DNA of 64,000 nt from Verrucomicrobiota bacterium (GTDB taxonomy: Bacteria; Verrucomicrobiota; Verrucomicrobiia; Limisphaerales; J093), in the NCBI GenBank assembly GCA_029556615.1, contig JAKQDD010000134.1, forward strand, positions 1-64,000, in the 5' to 3' direction. Below, piece after piece: positions 18,001 to 25,887 of the stretch (position 1 is the stretch's first letter; every line of letters starts with the position of its first letter). Under the pieces are notes generated by a model. The model saw only the letters and a program-made list of their open reading frames with translations, was not told the DNA's origin and searched no databases. A program made the position numbers and the translations under genes.

Positions 18001-19019
18001 CAGAGGTAGGCGTCCCAGAGCGGCAGCGGCGTGGGGTGCATTTTGCCCAGCTGTTTCTCGATAACGGACTCGAGCCGCGCCGCGCCGGAGAGGTTCACTT
18101 CGGCCAGAACCGCCGGGCCGCCGGTCGAGACCTCCGAGAAGACGACCCGGAACCGGTTGGCGGTGGTGGGTGGGATCGACACCGTGACCGGGCCGCGTGG
18201 CAGGAAGCCCACGCCGAGCGCCATGTTCGATCGGTCGCATGAGAAGCGCCGGACGGTCTGCCAGCCGCCAGTGGCCGCGGCCACTTGAAGGTCGCACTGC
18301 GCAGCCAGGGCCCGCTCGCCGGGGACGATCTCGATCGAACGCGCGGTGAAGGGCGTGTCCACGGCAAACTCGACGATGATGGGGCTCTCGCCGCGCCCGG
18401 CCCGGGCGGGGAACTCGATGGACGTGGCGCTGTCGCCATCCGCGAGTCTCGACGCGTCGGCAACCCCGGGCGTGCAGCTCACGCGCGGCGCGTGGTGGCG
18501 CAGCGAATCCGCATCGTGCCGGGGTGCGGGAAACGCGAGCAGCACGACATCCTGGAACGGCTCCCGGGGGACGGGCAATCTTCCGGTGAATCGCTGCGGG
18601 CCGGTCACGCGCATCTCCGCGGTGGCGAGATAGCGCATCGTCTCGGTGGATTGGATCCACGGGCCGCCGGACTGGCTCCAGCCGGGGCAGTTGAACATGC
18701 CGATGTTGACCCCGACGCGCCCGCCCTCGCAGATGGCGTGTTCGATCAGCGCCCACCATTCCGGGGAGAGCACCTTGATGTCGCCGGCCGGCACGTCGTC
18801 AAGATGGATATTGCCGATGAGCGCCTCGCCGATGCCGACGCGGGCCATCGCCTCGAGATCGCGCGTGATGCCCTCCTTCGAGAGGTGGTCACTGATCCAA
18901 TACCAATAGCACCAGGGTTTGGTTTGGTCCGGCGGGTTGGCAAAGCCGGATTCAAGGCGCCCGGCAGCCAACGCGGCGAAGGCCGGAAGCACGGCAAGGA
19001 GAAGGCGAAGTGATTTCAT
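15087..19019 (-). CDS. GH106-type alpha-L-rhamnosidase-like glycoside hydrolase
   Basis: The 1,310-residue exported protein has a signal peptide (about 1-19, LLLAVLPAFAALAAG). It then shows the GH106 opening FANPPDQTKPWCYWYWISD, and DLEAMARVGIGEALIGN. A large catalytic region contains the acidic blocks VVADSYEMGSQNWT and GLWLENYGHWGFPGEFL. A LamG-like beta-sandwich (YLDGVPAATGLRSEHV) is inserted at about residue 1,100, and a galactose-binding-like sandwich closes the protein (TVRVNGREIGTRWLAPFQF). Family members release rhamnose from plant or algal polysaccharides. The ORF continues upstream to 19271, but the signal peptide fixes the start at 19019. Confidence 0.8.
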   Translation of the reverse strand: MKSLRLLLAVLPAFAALAAGRLESGFANPPDQTKPWCYWYWISDHLSKEGITRDLEAMARVGIGEALIGNIHLDDVPAGDIKVLSPEWWALIEHAICEGGRVGVNIGMFNCPGWSQSGGPWIQSTETMRYLATAEMRVTGPQRFTGRLPVPREPFQDVVLLAFPAPRHDADSLRHHAPRVSCTPGVADASRLADGDSATSIEFPARAGRGESPIIVEFAVDTPFTARSIEIVPGERALAAQCDLQVAAATGGWQTVRRFSCDRSNMALGVGFLPRGPVTVSIPPTTANRFRVVFSEVSTGGPAVLAEVNLSGAARLESVIEKQLGKMHPTPLPLWDAYLWPTQAEPDSGELVIPAAEVRDLTRQVAADGTLTWDVPAGEWVLQRIGMTPTGMRNSPASPEGQGLEVDKMNRALAQQHFDAFIGEVLRRLPASERKAFKRVVADSYEMGSQNWTDGFDAQFRRRYGYDPKPWLPVLSGRLVGSADQSERFLWDLRRLVADRVATDYVGGLRDACRPHGLGLWLENYGHWGFPGEFLKYGGESDRIGGEYWVTGDLGSIECRAASSCANTYGKPFVSAESFTGGPAFQNAPAALKARGDWAFCEGVNHFVLHVCIHQPWEDKVPGVNAWFGTEFNRHNTWFERSKTWVDYLRRCCWLLQQGHRVADVAYFIGEDAPKMTGVRQPQLPPGRDFDYINADVIETKLSVKDGVLTLPHGTTYRVLVLPELDTMRPEVLRKVRDLVKAGATVLGRPPSRSPSLQNHPRCDAEVRQLAAELWGGANTAQPGERTFGRGRVVWGRPLADVLLALGSATDFEASAPLRFTHRRSGAADLYFVAHPKPSPLTATVALRAGDKAPELWWPDSGRIERPAVYDVSNGIVRLPLAFGPHGSVFVVLRDRAVDAANRIVSVQRDGRELLGTRVPSAATATAVIPPNHFTLAAWVKPEAATELQSASRQGAAALGWKRNDLLAAPHGNQFASTGHAGCGLAVGTNGVSVLEHAANYFAATLVHTAPLRDWTHLAVVYRDGQPTLYLDGVPAATGLRSEHVVHSGAQAGPLAQFRGQAGEVQEIGRALNDSEVADLARAMPRPDRSGGGPGLQLTRTGRRIAAQAAQRGDYELLMADGTTRRLTVPAMPDTRVLDGPWDVQFAPGRGAPERVTFEPLVDWTRHPDAGIRHFSGAAVYRKPFALPSPVATEAGARLILDLGSVRDLATVRVNGREIGTRWLAPFQFDITDAARPGSNTLEIEIVNVWNNRLVGDAALPAGQRMSFLLAPTVSKDAPLLPAGLLGPVRLRTELQAQAESVAAGADHGR

Positions 19020-19189
19020 AGCACGGCGGAGATGTTCCGGGAATGCCGGGCCAGCGCAAGCCTGCGCTGGGAGGCAACCGGTTCGATGCCGACGGAGAGG
19101 CGGACGATGTGGGGACTGACACCGAATGGCGTGCGCCGATCGAGGGGCATGGAGGGCATCGTGGTCAGGACGGGGATGCAGTCCCGCCT

Positions 19190-20056
19190 TCAAGCGGCAA
19201 GACGCGGAACGTTGCGGTGCAGGACGAGGGTCCCGATCGGGTGCCCGATGTGCCGGGCCACGACCGGACACTTGACCTTGAACAGGAAGACGAGGTTTCG
19301 ATCGCAGCCCTCGAGGGACTCGAAGTTGGCCTGGCCCTTGGCGATGATCAGACCCGCCTCCGCAAAGCGCCGTCGAAACTCCGCGCCGCAGACCTCGAGC
19401 ACCACGCCCGGAGTGCCGCTGCCGGTGTCCATCACCGGGATCCAGCCCTCGAGGCCGGCCACCGCCGCATCGGCGCGAAGCGCGTCGTTGATGGCCGGAC
19501 CGCCCTTGACGACGACGGTGATTCGCTCCCGCGGCAGCAGTTCGAGTAGAAGCCGGTCAAACACCAGCTCTCCGGCATTGTCCGCGAGAAAGAGAATGTC
19601 CGGTGCCGCTGCCGCCGCGGCGAAGAACCCCTCGACGTCGCCCTGGAGAGGCGCAGCGTAGGAGGTCTCGATCGCCGCGGGGATCTGCGCCGCCGTCAAG
19701 TCGCCCTTGACGCCGAAGTCGATGGCGTTGGCGGCGATGGCGAGCTTCACGACAGCCGCGCGCGGGTTCGCCGCTGCCCTCAGGCGCTCGCGCCAGGCGG
19801 GGAGCAGCGCCAGCGCGAGCCGGTTGGACTCCTCTTTGGCGCGCCGATAGGGGTCAGCCTGCCCGGTCAGCTCGCGAACTCTGCGGTGAATGGCCGCTCC
19901 GAATCGGGCCGGCGTCTGGTCGAGATCCATCTGGCTGGCCTGCCGGAGCACCTCGCGCAGAATCCGCTCGTGGACTTTCGGGTCGTCGGTCGCCAGGCGG
20001 GCGACATTGAGGGCTTGCGACACAAAACAGGAGAGACAGTCCAGGGTGCTGTTCAT
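19190..20056 (-). CDS. DUF89 / ARMT1-like metal-dependent phosphatase family protein
   Basis: The 288-residue protein carries the DUF89 marks: an N-terminal CLSC pair (C7, C10), N110 in IAANAIDFG, the metal-binding DNAGE (159-163), K184 in VVVKGGPAIND, and the late GQANFESL block. Proteins of this fold act as damage-control phosphatases on sugar phosphates or cofactor breakdown products. The N-terminal cysteines fit the prokaryotic subgroup. GAGGA, the ribosome binding site four bases before ATG 20056, is supplied by the terminal inverted repeat of the adjacent 110-bp element. Confidence 0.85.
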   Translation of the reverse strand: MNSTLDCLSCFVSQALNVARLATDDPKVHERILREVLRQASQMDLDQTPARFGAAIHRRVRELTGQADPYRRAKEESNRLALALLPAWRERLRAAANPRAAVVKLAIAANAIDFGVKGDLTAAQIPAAIETSYAAPLQGDVEGFFAAAAAAPDILFLADNAGELVFDRLLLELLPRERITVVVKGGPAINDALRADAAVAGLEGWIPVMDTGSGTPGVVLEVCGAEFRRRFAEAGLIIAKGQANFESLEGCDRNLVFLFKVKCPVVARHIGHPIGTLVLHRNVPRLAA

Positions 20057-20057
20057 C

Positions 20058-20172
20058 GAGTCCTCGATTTGTGGAACGCGTCGTCAGCAGGTCAAGCATT
20101 GTCCGGTCCGGTCCCAGGCCTCCCCTCCTCCCGTCGAGGACTCGATATTAGCGAGGCGCGGAGGCAGGGAGC
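20058..20172 (+). repeat. Gene-end repeat, copy 2
   Basis: This is the second copy of the 14583-14694 element, with inverted ends GAGTCCTCGA (20058-20067) and GTCGAGGACTC (20133-20143). It fills the space between two leftward genes. It provides the stop codon and last codons of the thioesterase gene, and its outer end supplies the GAGGA ribosome binding site of the DUF89 gene. The reading frame entering copy 1 on the minus strand also ends in the same Leu-Thr-Cys-stop. Confidence 0.75.
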
Positions 20173-21028
20173 CCCGCTGCCCCCCACGGTTCCTCTGGAC
20201 GGCATGCTTCATTGGTCTGAGGCGCGCCTCGCCAGGATTCGAAAGCGAGCCGGCAGGCGGCCCCCCGGGAGCCGCCATCTCACACCATTCAAGGCGCGCC
20301 CGGCAGACCTCGTGATCGCCGCCTCGGACGAGCGAATGATAGTGGATCGTCGGCGTCTTCTCCCAGAGGCGGACGCGGAGGAGGTCGCCTTCGTGCACTT
20401 CGTCCACGTAGTTCACGTCAAGCCCGCGCAGGGAGTGTTCGAGGTAGAATCGGTTGGGGTATGCGTCCAGGATCCAGCGGAGGTAACGGCCGCTGCTGAC
20501 GTGCGAGTTCACATCGATGTCCGTGTACCGGACCGAGGTCGAGAAGGCCTCCGCCCACGGCCCATCCTCCGTGAGCTTCTCCGGATTCCGATCGAGGGCC
20601 GGCCTGTCGCGCAGGTGAGCCAGGTGAGGCAGGAGAGTGCCAAGGCGTTGCGGCCGTTTCGAGATCGAATCGAGCACAAGCCAGGCGCTCGAGCCCGCCG
20701 CCACGCGCTGGTCCGCATCATTCACGATCTCGAAATCGCGGAGCGCAAACACGGATTGCGCGGGGCGCGGCCAGGTCCGCAGCGTCACGGAGGCGCCCCA
20801 CCGCGGGTATTCCCGGACCTCGACGCGCAGGCGCGAGAGAACCCAGAACCTGCCTTGGGCGGCCAAGGGTGCGAATCCGACGCCGAGGGCTTCCGCATGG
20901 TCCCAGGCGGCCTCGAGGAAATGCTGGCAGAGGCTCGCCGTCGTGGCGTGATGCGTAAAATCAACGTCCGCCGAGCCCATACCCAGCGATACGACCCAGA
21001 CGGGAGGGTCAGGAGCGGCGGTTGTCAT
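20084..21028 (-). CDS. Acyl-ACP thioesterase (FatA/FatB-like double hot-dog)
   Basis: The 314-residue protein has two hot-dog domains. The first starts at about residue 20 (VDFTHHATTASLCQHFLEAAW) and includes RFWVLSRLRVEVREYPRWG. The second has the diagnostic YTDIDVNSHVSSGRYLRWILD near residue 170, with the D-x-N-x-H catalytic set. The enzyme releases fatty acids from acyl carrier protein. The last 45 residues are unusual and run into the 110-bp repeat, which supplies the stop. A start at 21031 is equally possible (two adjacent ATGs). Confidence 0.85.
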   Translation of the reverse strand: MTTAAPDPPVWVVSLGMGSADVDFTHHATTASLCQHFLEAAWDHAEALGVGFAPLAAQGRFWVLSRLRVEVREYPRWGASVTLRTWPRPAQSVFALRDFEIVNDADQRVAAGSSAWLVLDSISKRPQRLGTLLPHLAHLRDRPALDRNPEKLTEDGPWAEAFSTSVRYTDIDVNSHVSSGRYLRWILDAYPNRFYLEHSLRGLDVNYVDEVHEGDLLRVRLWEKTPTIHYHSLVRGGDHEVCRARLEWCEMAAPGGPPAGSLSNPGEARLRPMKHAVQRNRGGQRGSLPPRLANIESSTGGGEAWDRTGQCLTC

Positions 21029-21031
21029 CAT

Positions 21032-21337
21032 CCAGGATCGGTGGCGTGGGCGGTGTAGAGCGGCATTCGTCGTGCCGCGCCGGGTCACGGGCCCGCGCTC
21101 TGAGCGCGGCAGTCGCGTTCCCCCAACGGGGCCTTCGAGGTGTGAGTATACCGGGATCCAGGCCCTCGTGCCAATCCGGGAAAGTCCCGGGCTCAGGCTT
21201 CGAGTGCCCGGTGCACGGCGAACCGGTGAACCGGAGGTGGGTGCTGACCGGCATCCCGGACGGTTTGCGGAAGCCCCCGTGCGCGAACTCGAGGGCTCGT
21301 GCGCCAGATCCCATCGGCACATAAAACCTGAACTCCA
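21032..21337. other. Gene-free stretch left of the tRNA remnant
   Basis: No gene is supported. If the initiator tRNA remnant at 21338 were a whole gene, its 5' half should lie in the last 40 bases of this stretch. No matching acceptor or D-arm sequence is present there. Confidence 0.45.
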
Positions 21338-21392
21338 GACCTTCAGACTCATAACCTGAAGGTCGCTGGTTCAAATCCAGCCCCCGCAACCA
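21338..21392 (+). other. Candidate attachment site: 3' half of an initiator tRNA gene
   Basis: From the anticodon loop on, the sequence is a tRNA 3' half: loop CTCATAA, T-arm GCTGG/CCAGC with TTCAAAT loop, then CCCCGCA and ACCA. The A at position 72 marks an initiator tRNA. No 5' half precedes it. Instead a perfect 9-bp inverted repeat GACCTTCAG / CTGAAGGTC (21338-21346 and 21356-21364) surrounds the loop, as expected for the core of a tyrosine recombinase site. It lies at the left border of the prophage. A classic half-tRNA junction has the element on its 5' side, so which side was inserted at this site is uncertain. Confidence 0.65.
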
Positions 21393-21416
21393 ATTTAAGT
21401 TGCGCCGCAACGACTT

Positions 21417-21441
21417 AAGCCGCTGGCCTTCAGCGGCTTTT
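21417..21441 (+). terminator. Rho-independent terminator after the tRNA remnant
   Basis: Stem AAGCCGCTG (21417-21425) pairs with CAGCGGCTT (21431-21439) around loop GCCTT and is followed by a short T-run. It is positioned to end tRNA transcription and supports the view that this side once followed a working tRNA gene. Confidence 0.7.
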
Positions 21442-21494
21442 GCGCTTTCTTGGCACACTTCCTGAATCCTGCCCCTCCCATGTTCCAGTATTCG

Positions 21495-21540
21495 CCAGAA
21501 ATGACCAGAAAGTCGCAGAACCAAACATTCGCCAAACATT
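21495..21540 (+). repeat. Short phased direct repeats beside the attachment site
   Basis: CCAGAAA occurs at 21495-21501 and 21505-21511, one helical turn apart. CCAAACATT occurs at 21521-21529 and 21532-21540. Such short direct repeats 100-200 bases from a core site are typical of integrase arm-binding or excisionase sites. This is inference from position and spacing only. Confidence 0.4.
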
Positions 21541-21807
21541 TCGGCGCTGAAAACCGCCTGACGAGCGCAGGTTCAAGTCGCCTGCGAGAACAGGTCGAGA
21601 AGCCCGCCGACTTTCAGGAAGGATAAAACGCCGCCACCGGGGCGCTTCGACAGCGCCTCGCCGGTGCCTCGACGTGAATGATGCGTACAGAAAACGCCCA
21701 GGCAATGCCCTGAATTGGTTTGTAGCGTGCTGGCGTGGACCCAGTGCCCTTGGGCGCGAGCAGCTTGCCGGGATCGTCATCAATGAATACTCTCGCAGGA
21801 GACGGTT

Positions 21808-22650
21808 ATGCCAGACCACGAATATGATCTTGTTGGGCAACGAAGGCTCGCTGACGATGACCTTGCAGAGGCGGCGAAAGCCACAAATGAGTATTCAGTC
21901 AGCCTGATTAACGGGAACAGCCTGGTTGGGTCTGGCACTCTGGTTTCAATCGGCCGTGCCTGTGGCATTCTGACGGCGGACCATGTCTGGCAAGCGGTGA
22001 AGCGGGGTGAAGCAAAGGACCATTTCTGTCTTGTCCTTGGGTCCGAGCTTCAGAGGTTCGAGTATTCATTTCAGGAATGCACACCGGTCATTGTGGGGGA
22101 GTATTCTTCACAGCACGCGGAGGCAGGTCCGGACTTGGCTTTTATCCGTCTCGACAACCTTCTGAAGCTCGGAACCATCAGGAGTCGAAAGTCCTTTTTC
22201 CCTCTTGAAGCCCAGAAGGGGAAGATATTCGATCAGATGCCAGTTGACCGATGTCCGTGGTTGGTGTGGGGCGCCCCTGATGAAAAGTCCCGCCGGTTTT
22301 CGACTGAATCAGGCGAGCCGATATTGAAGCTCACTCACTTCGCAGGGGCGTCCGAGTTCAGTGAAAAGGTCGACCGAGAAGGATTTGACTACGTCAAGGT
22401 GCGAATCCCATCGGGTGACGGCAACTTCCCAAGCCGGTACGGTGGTGTCAGCGGTGGGGGAGTCTGGATTCCGTTTCGGCTCTCAGAAGACCCCAAAGGA
22501 CAGGTCCTGAAGACCAACGTTAGCCTGTTGCTGGCCGGGGTCGCCTATTATGAAATCGAGGAGGAACCACGCTACATGACGCTCCTCCTGCACGGCCCAA
22601 AGTCGGTCTATGGCCGCGTCATTGATGAAGTGCTCCAGCGTTGTCCCTAA
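21808..22650 (+). CDS. Trypsin-like serine protease fold protein, probable cargo gene
   Basis: The 280-residue protein has no signal peptide. It shows a chymotrypsin-like triad layout: H59 in GILTADHVW, D109 in GPDLAFIRL and S214 in GGVSGGGVW, with GSGTLVSIG before the histidine. It is on the plus strand, opposite to the prophage genes, and its codon use is less GC-rich than its neighbours. Stand-alone cytoplasmic trypsin-like proteins of this kind occur in defence islands and as phage-carried extra genes. Its position at the prophage edge fits that role, but the target is unknown. Confidence 0.7.
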   Translation: MPDHEYDLVGQRRLADDDLAEAAKATNEYSVSLINGNSLVGSGTLVSIGRACGILTADHVWQAVKRGEAKDHFCLVLGSELQRFEYSFQECTPVIVGEYSSQHAEAGPDLAFIRLDNLLKLGTIRSRKSFFPLEAQKGKIFDQMPVDRCPWLVWGAPDEKSRRFSTESGEPILKLTHFAGASEFSEKVDREGFDYVKVRIPSGDGNFPSRYGGVSGGGVWIPFRLSEDPKGQVLKTNVSLLLAGVAYYEIEEEPRYMTLLLHGPKSVYGRVIDEVLQRCP

Positions 22651-22719
22651 TGGGCCGCAGCCGTCAACGCTTCATGTTTCAGCACATGACGCTCAGAAGC
22701 AACTCTGCCGTCTTGGGCG

Positions 22720-23265
22720 TTATATTGATCCCTTAATTAGCCCCTTCTCGACCAGGGCGGCGCGGAGTTCGTTCGCCAGCGTGATGACGGTGGCGAGGTC
22801 GGTGGCAGCCGCTTGGTTGGCGTTCGCCCGCTGGGCAGTCGGCGTCGCGCCGTGGAAGCCGACCTTGGCAGCCGTGCCCGCACCGACGGTAATCTCCCAG
22901 GAATAGGACCCCGCGTGGCGCTTCACAGCGCCGTCGGCGACGTTCCAGACCAAGTAGCCGGTCGGGATCGTGCCGCTGGCCGGATCGGCGGTCACTGCCG
23001 CCGCCTTGACCTGCTTCCAGGTGCCCGGCGTGCCGGCTACGGTGCAGACCCATCCTCCGCCCAGCGTGTCGCGCCAGAACTCATCGAAGACGTGCGTTCC
23101 GCTGGTTGGCGGACCGATGACGGTGGTGGGCGAGCCGTTCTGGTAGGTGCCTTCACGCTTGGCGGTGTCGGCAGCCAGGACCTCGAAGTTGTCCTGGACC
23201 AGCGCCATGAAGTTGGCGGCGTTCTCGACATCTTTCAGCCGCGGGTGTGGAGGGATGGTAGCCAT
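22720..23265 (-). CDS. Phage tail-associated protein, distal
   Basis: This 181-residue protein is the last gene of the leftward tail module. It is Gly/Thr/Ala rich with beta-type patterns (DEFWRDTLGGGWVCTVAGTPGTWKQV) and ends in a helical tail (LANELRAALVEKGLIKGS). That helical ending resembles phage proteins that close the tail fibre or head decoration operon. A receptor-binding or fibre accessory role is likely from position. There is no enzyme motif. Confidence 0.6.
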   Translation of the reverse strand: MATIPPHPRLKDVENAANFMALVQDNFEVLAADTAKREGTYQNGSPTTVIGPPTSGTHVFDEFWRDTLGGGWVCTVAGTPGTWKQVKAAAVTADPASGTIPTGYLVWNVADGAVKRHAGSYSWEITVGAGTAAKVGFHGATPTAQRANANQAAATDLATVITLANELRAALVEKGLIKGSI

Positions 23266-23274
23266 AGGATTGGG

Positions 23275-23577
23275 TCAGGGAGTTGGGCGCAAGGATTGAA
23301 CGAGCCGGGTCAAGGCATCGACGGTTTCGGCGACGTTGGTGGCGCCGTGTTGTCCGAGGGCGTCGGTGCCAAAGCTCTGGGTCTTGTCGGTCTGGATGGC
23401 CTTGAGTTTCGAGACCGTCTGGGCACTCGAGAAGAACGCGGTGCCCGTGATGCGCGTAGTGATCGTGCGTTCATTGGGGCTTTCATCAATCTGGGTCACG
23501 CTGAAGCGGGCGCACCCGGCCAGGCCGAGCAAGCCGACGGCGGCAGCGCAGGAGAACTTGAACTGGTTTCGATTCAT
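23275..23577 (-). CDS. Small phage lipoprotein
   Basis: The 100-residue protein has an N-terminal signal with lipobox LAGC (cysteine at residue 22), so it should be lipid-anchored. The mature part contains threonine-rich strands (ERTITTRITGTAFFSS) and a C-terminal helix. Its ATG overlaps the stop of the tail tip gene. Possible roles are superinfection exclusion or a spanin-like part in lysis; neither can be shown from sequence. Confidence 0.65.
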   Translation of the reverse strand: MNRNQFKFSCAAAVGLLGLAGCARFSVTQIDESPNERTITTRITGTAFFSSAQTVSKLKAIQTDKTQSFGTDALGQHGATNVAETVDALTRLVQSLRPTP

Positions 23578-25886
23578 ACTTTGCGGACGGTGATTTCGTC
23601 ATAGTCGAGGCTGCGAAAGCCTCCGCGCTCGGAGTAAGCGTGAAGGCTGAAATCAGTTTCGCCGCCGAGGTAGGCCACCAGATCGGCGTTGGTGATGGTC
23701 AGTGGACCGGTCGCTGAGTAAACGGCGATCTCGCCCTTGAAGATGCCCGTCGCCCCATAGACCGAGATGAGCGTGCGGCTAGCCTGCGGGGCGAGGTCTT
23801 GCGTGGTGGGCGTGAAGGAGCGGAGGTCGCTGACCGTGTCCCACTCGACCAGGATATTCTGGCCGGTGCTGTAGGTGGGCGCGTAGCCATCGCCGAACAC
23901 GCGCAAGTTGATCGGCGGCGGCGGGCAGTAGGCCCGACGTTGAACCGTGAGCGCAATCGCGGGACAAACCGAAAGGTCGAGTTCATCCTGCAACAGGAAC
24001 GGCTGGACCTTGAAGCGTGCCGTGGCGAGCGACGGGTTCCAGGCCAGTTCGTGCGTCAGCGGCGGGTTCTGGCCGATGACCAAGGCGAACACTTCGGCCC
24101 CGATCAGGTGCGAACGTCGGCGGGTCCCGAACCTCGCCCGCAACACTTTGATCCGGTAACGGCCGGAGGACACCAGCGTGGCGGTGTAGCCGAGCATGAT
24201 CTCATCGCCGACAAACAGGCGCATGGGACCAGCCCGTAGGGCGCTGTCGTAGGCAACCGATTCCAACGTCCGGTCGGGGCTGTCGAACGCCACATCCAGT
24301 TCGGCGGTGCTGTCCTCCCGGAAGACCGTTGCCGGGAACGCGGACTGAAGCGTGCCCCGGAGGGCGAACACGCCACTGCTGCCGACCTGGTCATAGCTGT
24401 TCAGAGAGGCTTCCACGTAGCCGTTGAAGCCGTTGGTGATCCGGTCGCCGCGGGCCACCAGGAACAACACCCAAGGGTCGAACTCGCGCGTGTAGCCGAA
24501 GGGCAACTCGACGATGCGCGTGGCGCTGGGGGCCGATGCGTTAAACGTCTCTTCGGTCAGCGACGGGTCTTCCGAGACGTCAGCCAGGTTGGCGTTCAAG
24601 TAGCCCCGGTCCTCGCGCCAGCGCAGCGTGACCTCGGCGCGTTCAGGAGCGGACTGCGTCTTCTCCAGAACGCGGCAGAGAACGCCGCTCAGATTCGAGG
24701 GCGCATAAGTGAGGTAGAACAGGCTCCCGGCGGCGAGCTGGTCCGCCGAGGACTTCTTCACGCGAAGGGTGCCTTCGATATAGGGCAGCGCCTTTTGCCG
24801 GCAGATCGAAGCGGCGATGAGCCACGCGGTCTTCTGCCGGGTCACCCACGGGCGAGAAACGGACAGCCCCCGCGTCGAACCGACGACGGCGAAGTTGCCC
24901 CGGTCGCGCCAGGACACCGATTCATCGGCGAACTTGCGATCCCGGTTGCGGAACCGGACGAACACTTCGTTATAGGTGTCCCACCAGGAAACGGATTGGA
25001 TGTCCGGCGGCTCGGTCAGGTCGGTGGCGTCGAGTGTCGGTTCACCGCCCGCTGCGCCACGCACCAGGCCGATACCGAACCGGCCCCGGTCGTCATAGGT
25101 CATGTACCCGTCGATGTGGTCGAACAGCGTGGCGAGCGTCTGCTGGAATGACGTGGGACTGGTGATGACGGGCGAGATGCCCAAGCCTTCGGTCCGCAGC
25201 GTCGCCGCCGTGGCGCCCAGCAGGGATTGATTGAGGCGGTCGATGGAAAGCCCGAGGCCGTAGCGGGGCGACTCCCAGAGGTCGCCCAGGACCGCAATGG
25301 GGTTCACGTCATCGCCGATGTCCGCTTCCACCGTCAGCCAGGGGACCGAAGGCTTGCGCCGGCCCTGGATTTCGACGTTGGGGACGTTGGTGCGGTTGCC
25401 CAAGGACCATTCGATGAAGACGGCGTAACACTGGTTGCGATAGGCGGGATGGGAAACTCCCGTCGTAGCTAGTTCGGGGTCCTGGGTCTGCGTGGACGTG
25501 CCCCAATAGAGCCGCAGCGTGCCCCGCCCGCTCATCGTGATGTCGAAGTAATCGGAGGTTGGTCCTCGCGTGACGGGGCCTTCCCAAAGCAGGTCATCAT
25601 CGAGGTAGATGGCATCAAGCCGGTCGATGGGACCCAAACAGAACGCCACGGCGAAGGAGCAGTAGTAGTTGTAGCCGACCGTCTGGGTCTTCTTCCCGAC
25701 CTTCTTTTTGACCTCTTCGGACCGGACATCCCACGGCTCGCTCAGGAAGGTGCCGCCGAGGCGGAATATGCCGGCCACGTAGGGCAGGACGCGGCCCTGC
25801 TCGTGCGTGTCCAGGCGCGAGGTATCCAGGCCCAGCGGCTTGGGCTTCTCGGCGGGCAGGTTGTCGGCGGATGAACCAAAGCTCAT
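23574..25886 (-). CDS. Phage tail tip attachment protein (J-like)
   Basis: The 770-residue protein starts at ATG 25886, one base after the NlpC gene stop; the frame is open further upstream, but that part overlaps the peptidase gene. Features include GIFRLGGTFLSEPWDV, a Trp-rich SVSWWDTYNEVFVRF and repeated beta domains, with a fibronectin-like segment near residue 650 (PPPINLRVFGDGYAP). It resembles tail tip or host-specificity proteins, which form the central fibre and touch the receptor. The order protease-like NlpC, then tip protein, matches lambda K-I-J. Confidence 0.78.
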   Translation of the reverse strand: MSFGSSADNLPAEKPKPLGLDTSRLDTHEQGRVLPYVAGIFRLGGTFLSEPWDVRSEEVKKKVGKKTQTVGYNYYCSFAVAFCLGPIDRLDAIYLDDDLLWEGPVTRGPTSDYFDITMSGRGTLRLYWGTSTQTQDPELATTGVSHPAYRNQCYAVFIEWSLGNRTNVPNVEIQGRRKPSVPWLTVEADIGDDVNPIAVLGDLWESPRYGLGLSIDRLNQSLLGATAATLRTEGLGISPVITSPTSFQQTLATLFDHIDGYMTYDDRGRFGIGLVRGAAGGEPTLDATDLTEPPDIQSVSWWDTYNEVFVRFRNRDRKFADESVSWRDRGNFAVVGSTRGLSVSRPWVTRQKTAWLIAASICRQKALPYIEGTLRVKKSSADQLAAGSLFYLTYAPSNLSGVLCRVLEKTQSAPERAEVTLRWREDRGYLNANLADVSEDPSLTEETFNASAPSATRIVELPFGYTREFDPWVLFLVARGDRITNGFNGYVEASLNSYDQVGSSGVFALRGTLQSAFPATVFREDSTAELDVAFDSPDRTLESVAYDSALRAGPMRLFVGDEIMLGYTATLVSSGRYRIKVLRARFGTRRRSHLIGAEVFALVIGQNPPLTHELAWNPSLATARFKVQPFLLQDELDLSVCPAIALTVQRRAYCPPPPINLRVFGDGYAPTYSTGQNILVEWDTVSDLRSFTPTTQDLAPQASRTLISVYGATGIFKGEIAVYSATGPLTITNADLVAYLGGETDFSLHAYSERGGFRSLDYDEITVRKV

Positions 25887-25887
25887 A

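Noticed and set aside
21430-21840. Open frame of 136 codons next to the attachment site
   Set aside because: It is built from the tRNA flank and repeats, has no start signal, and overlaps the start of the protease gene on the other strand.
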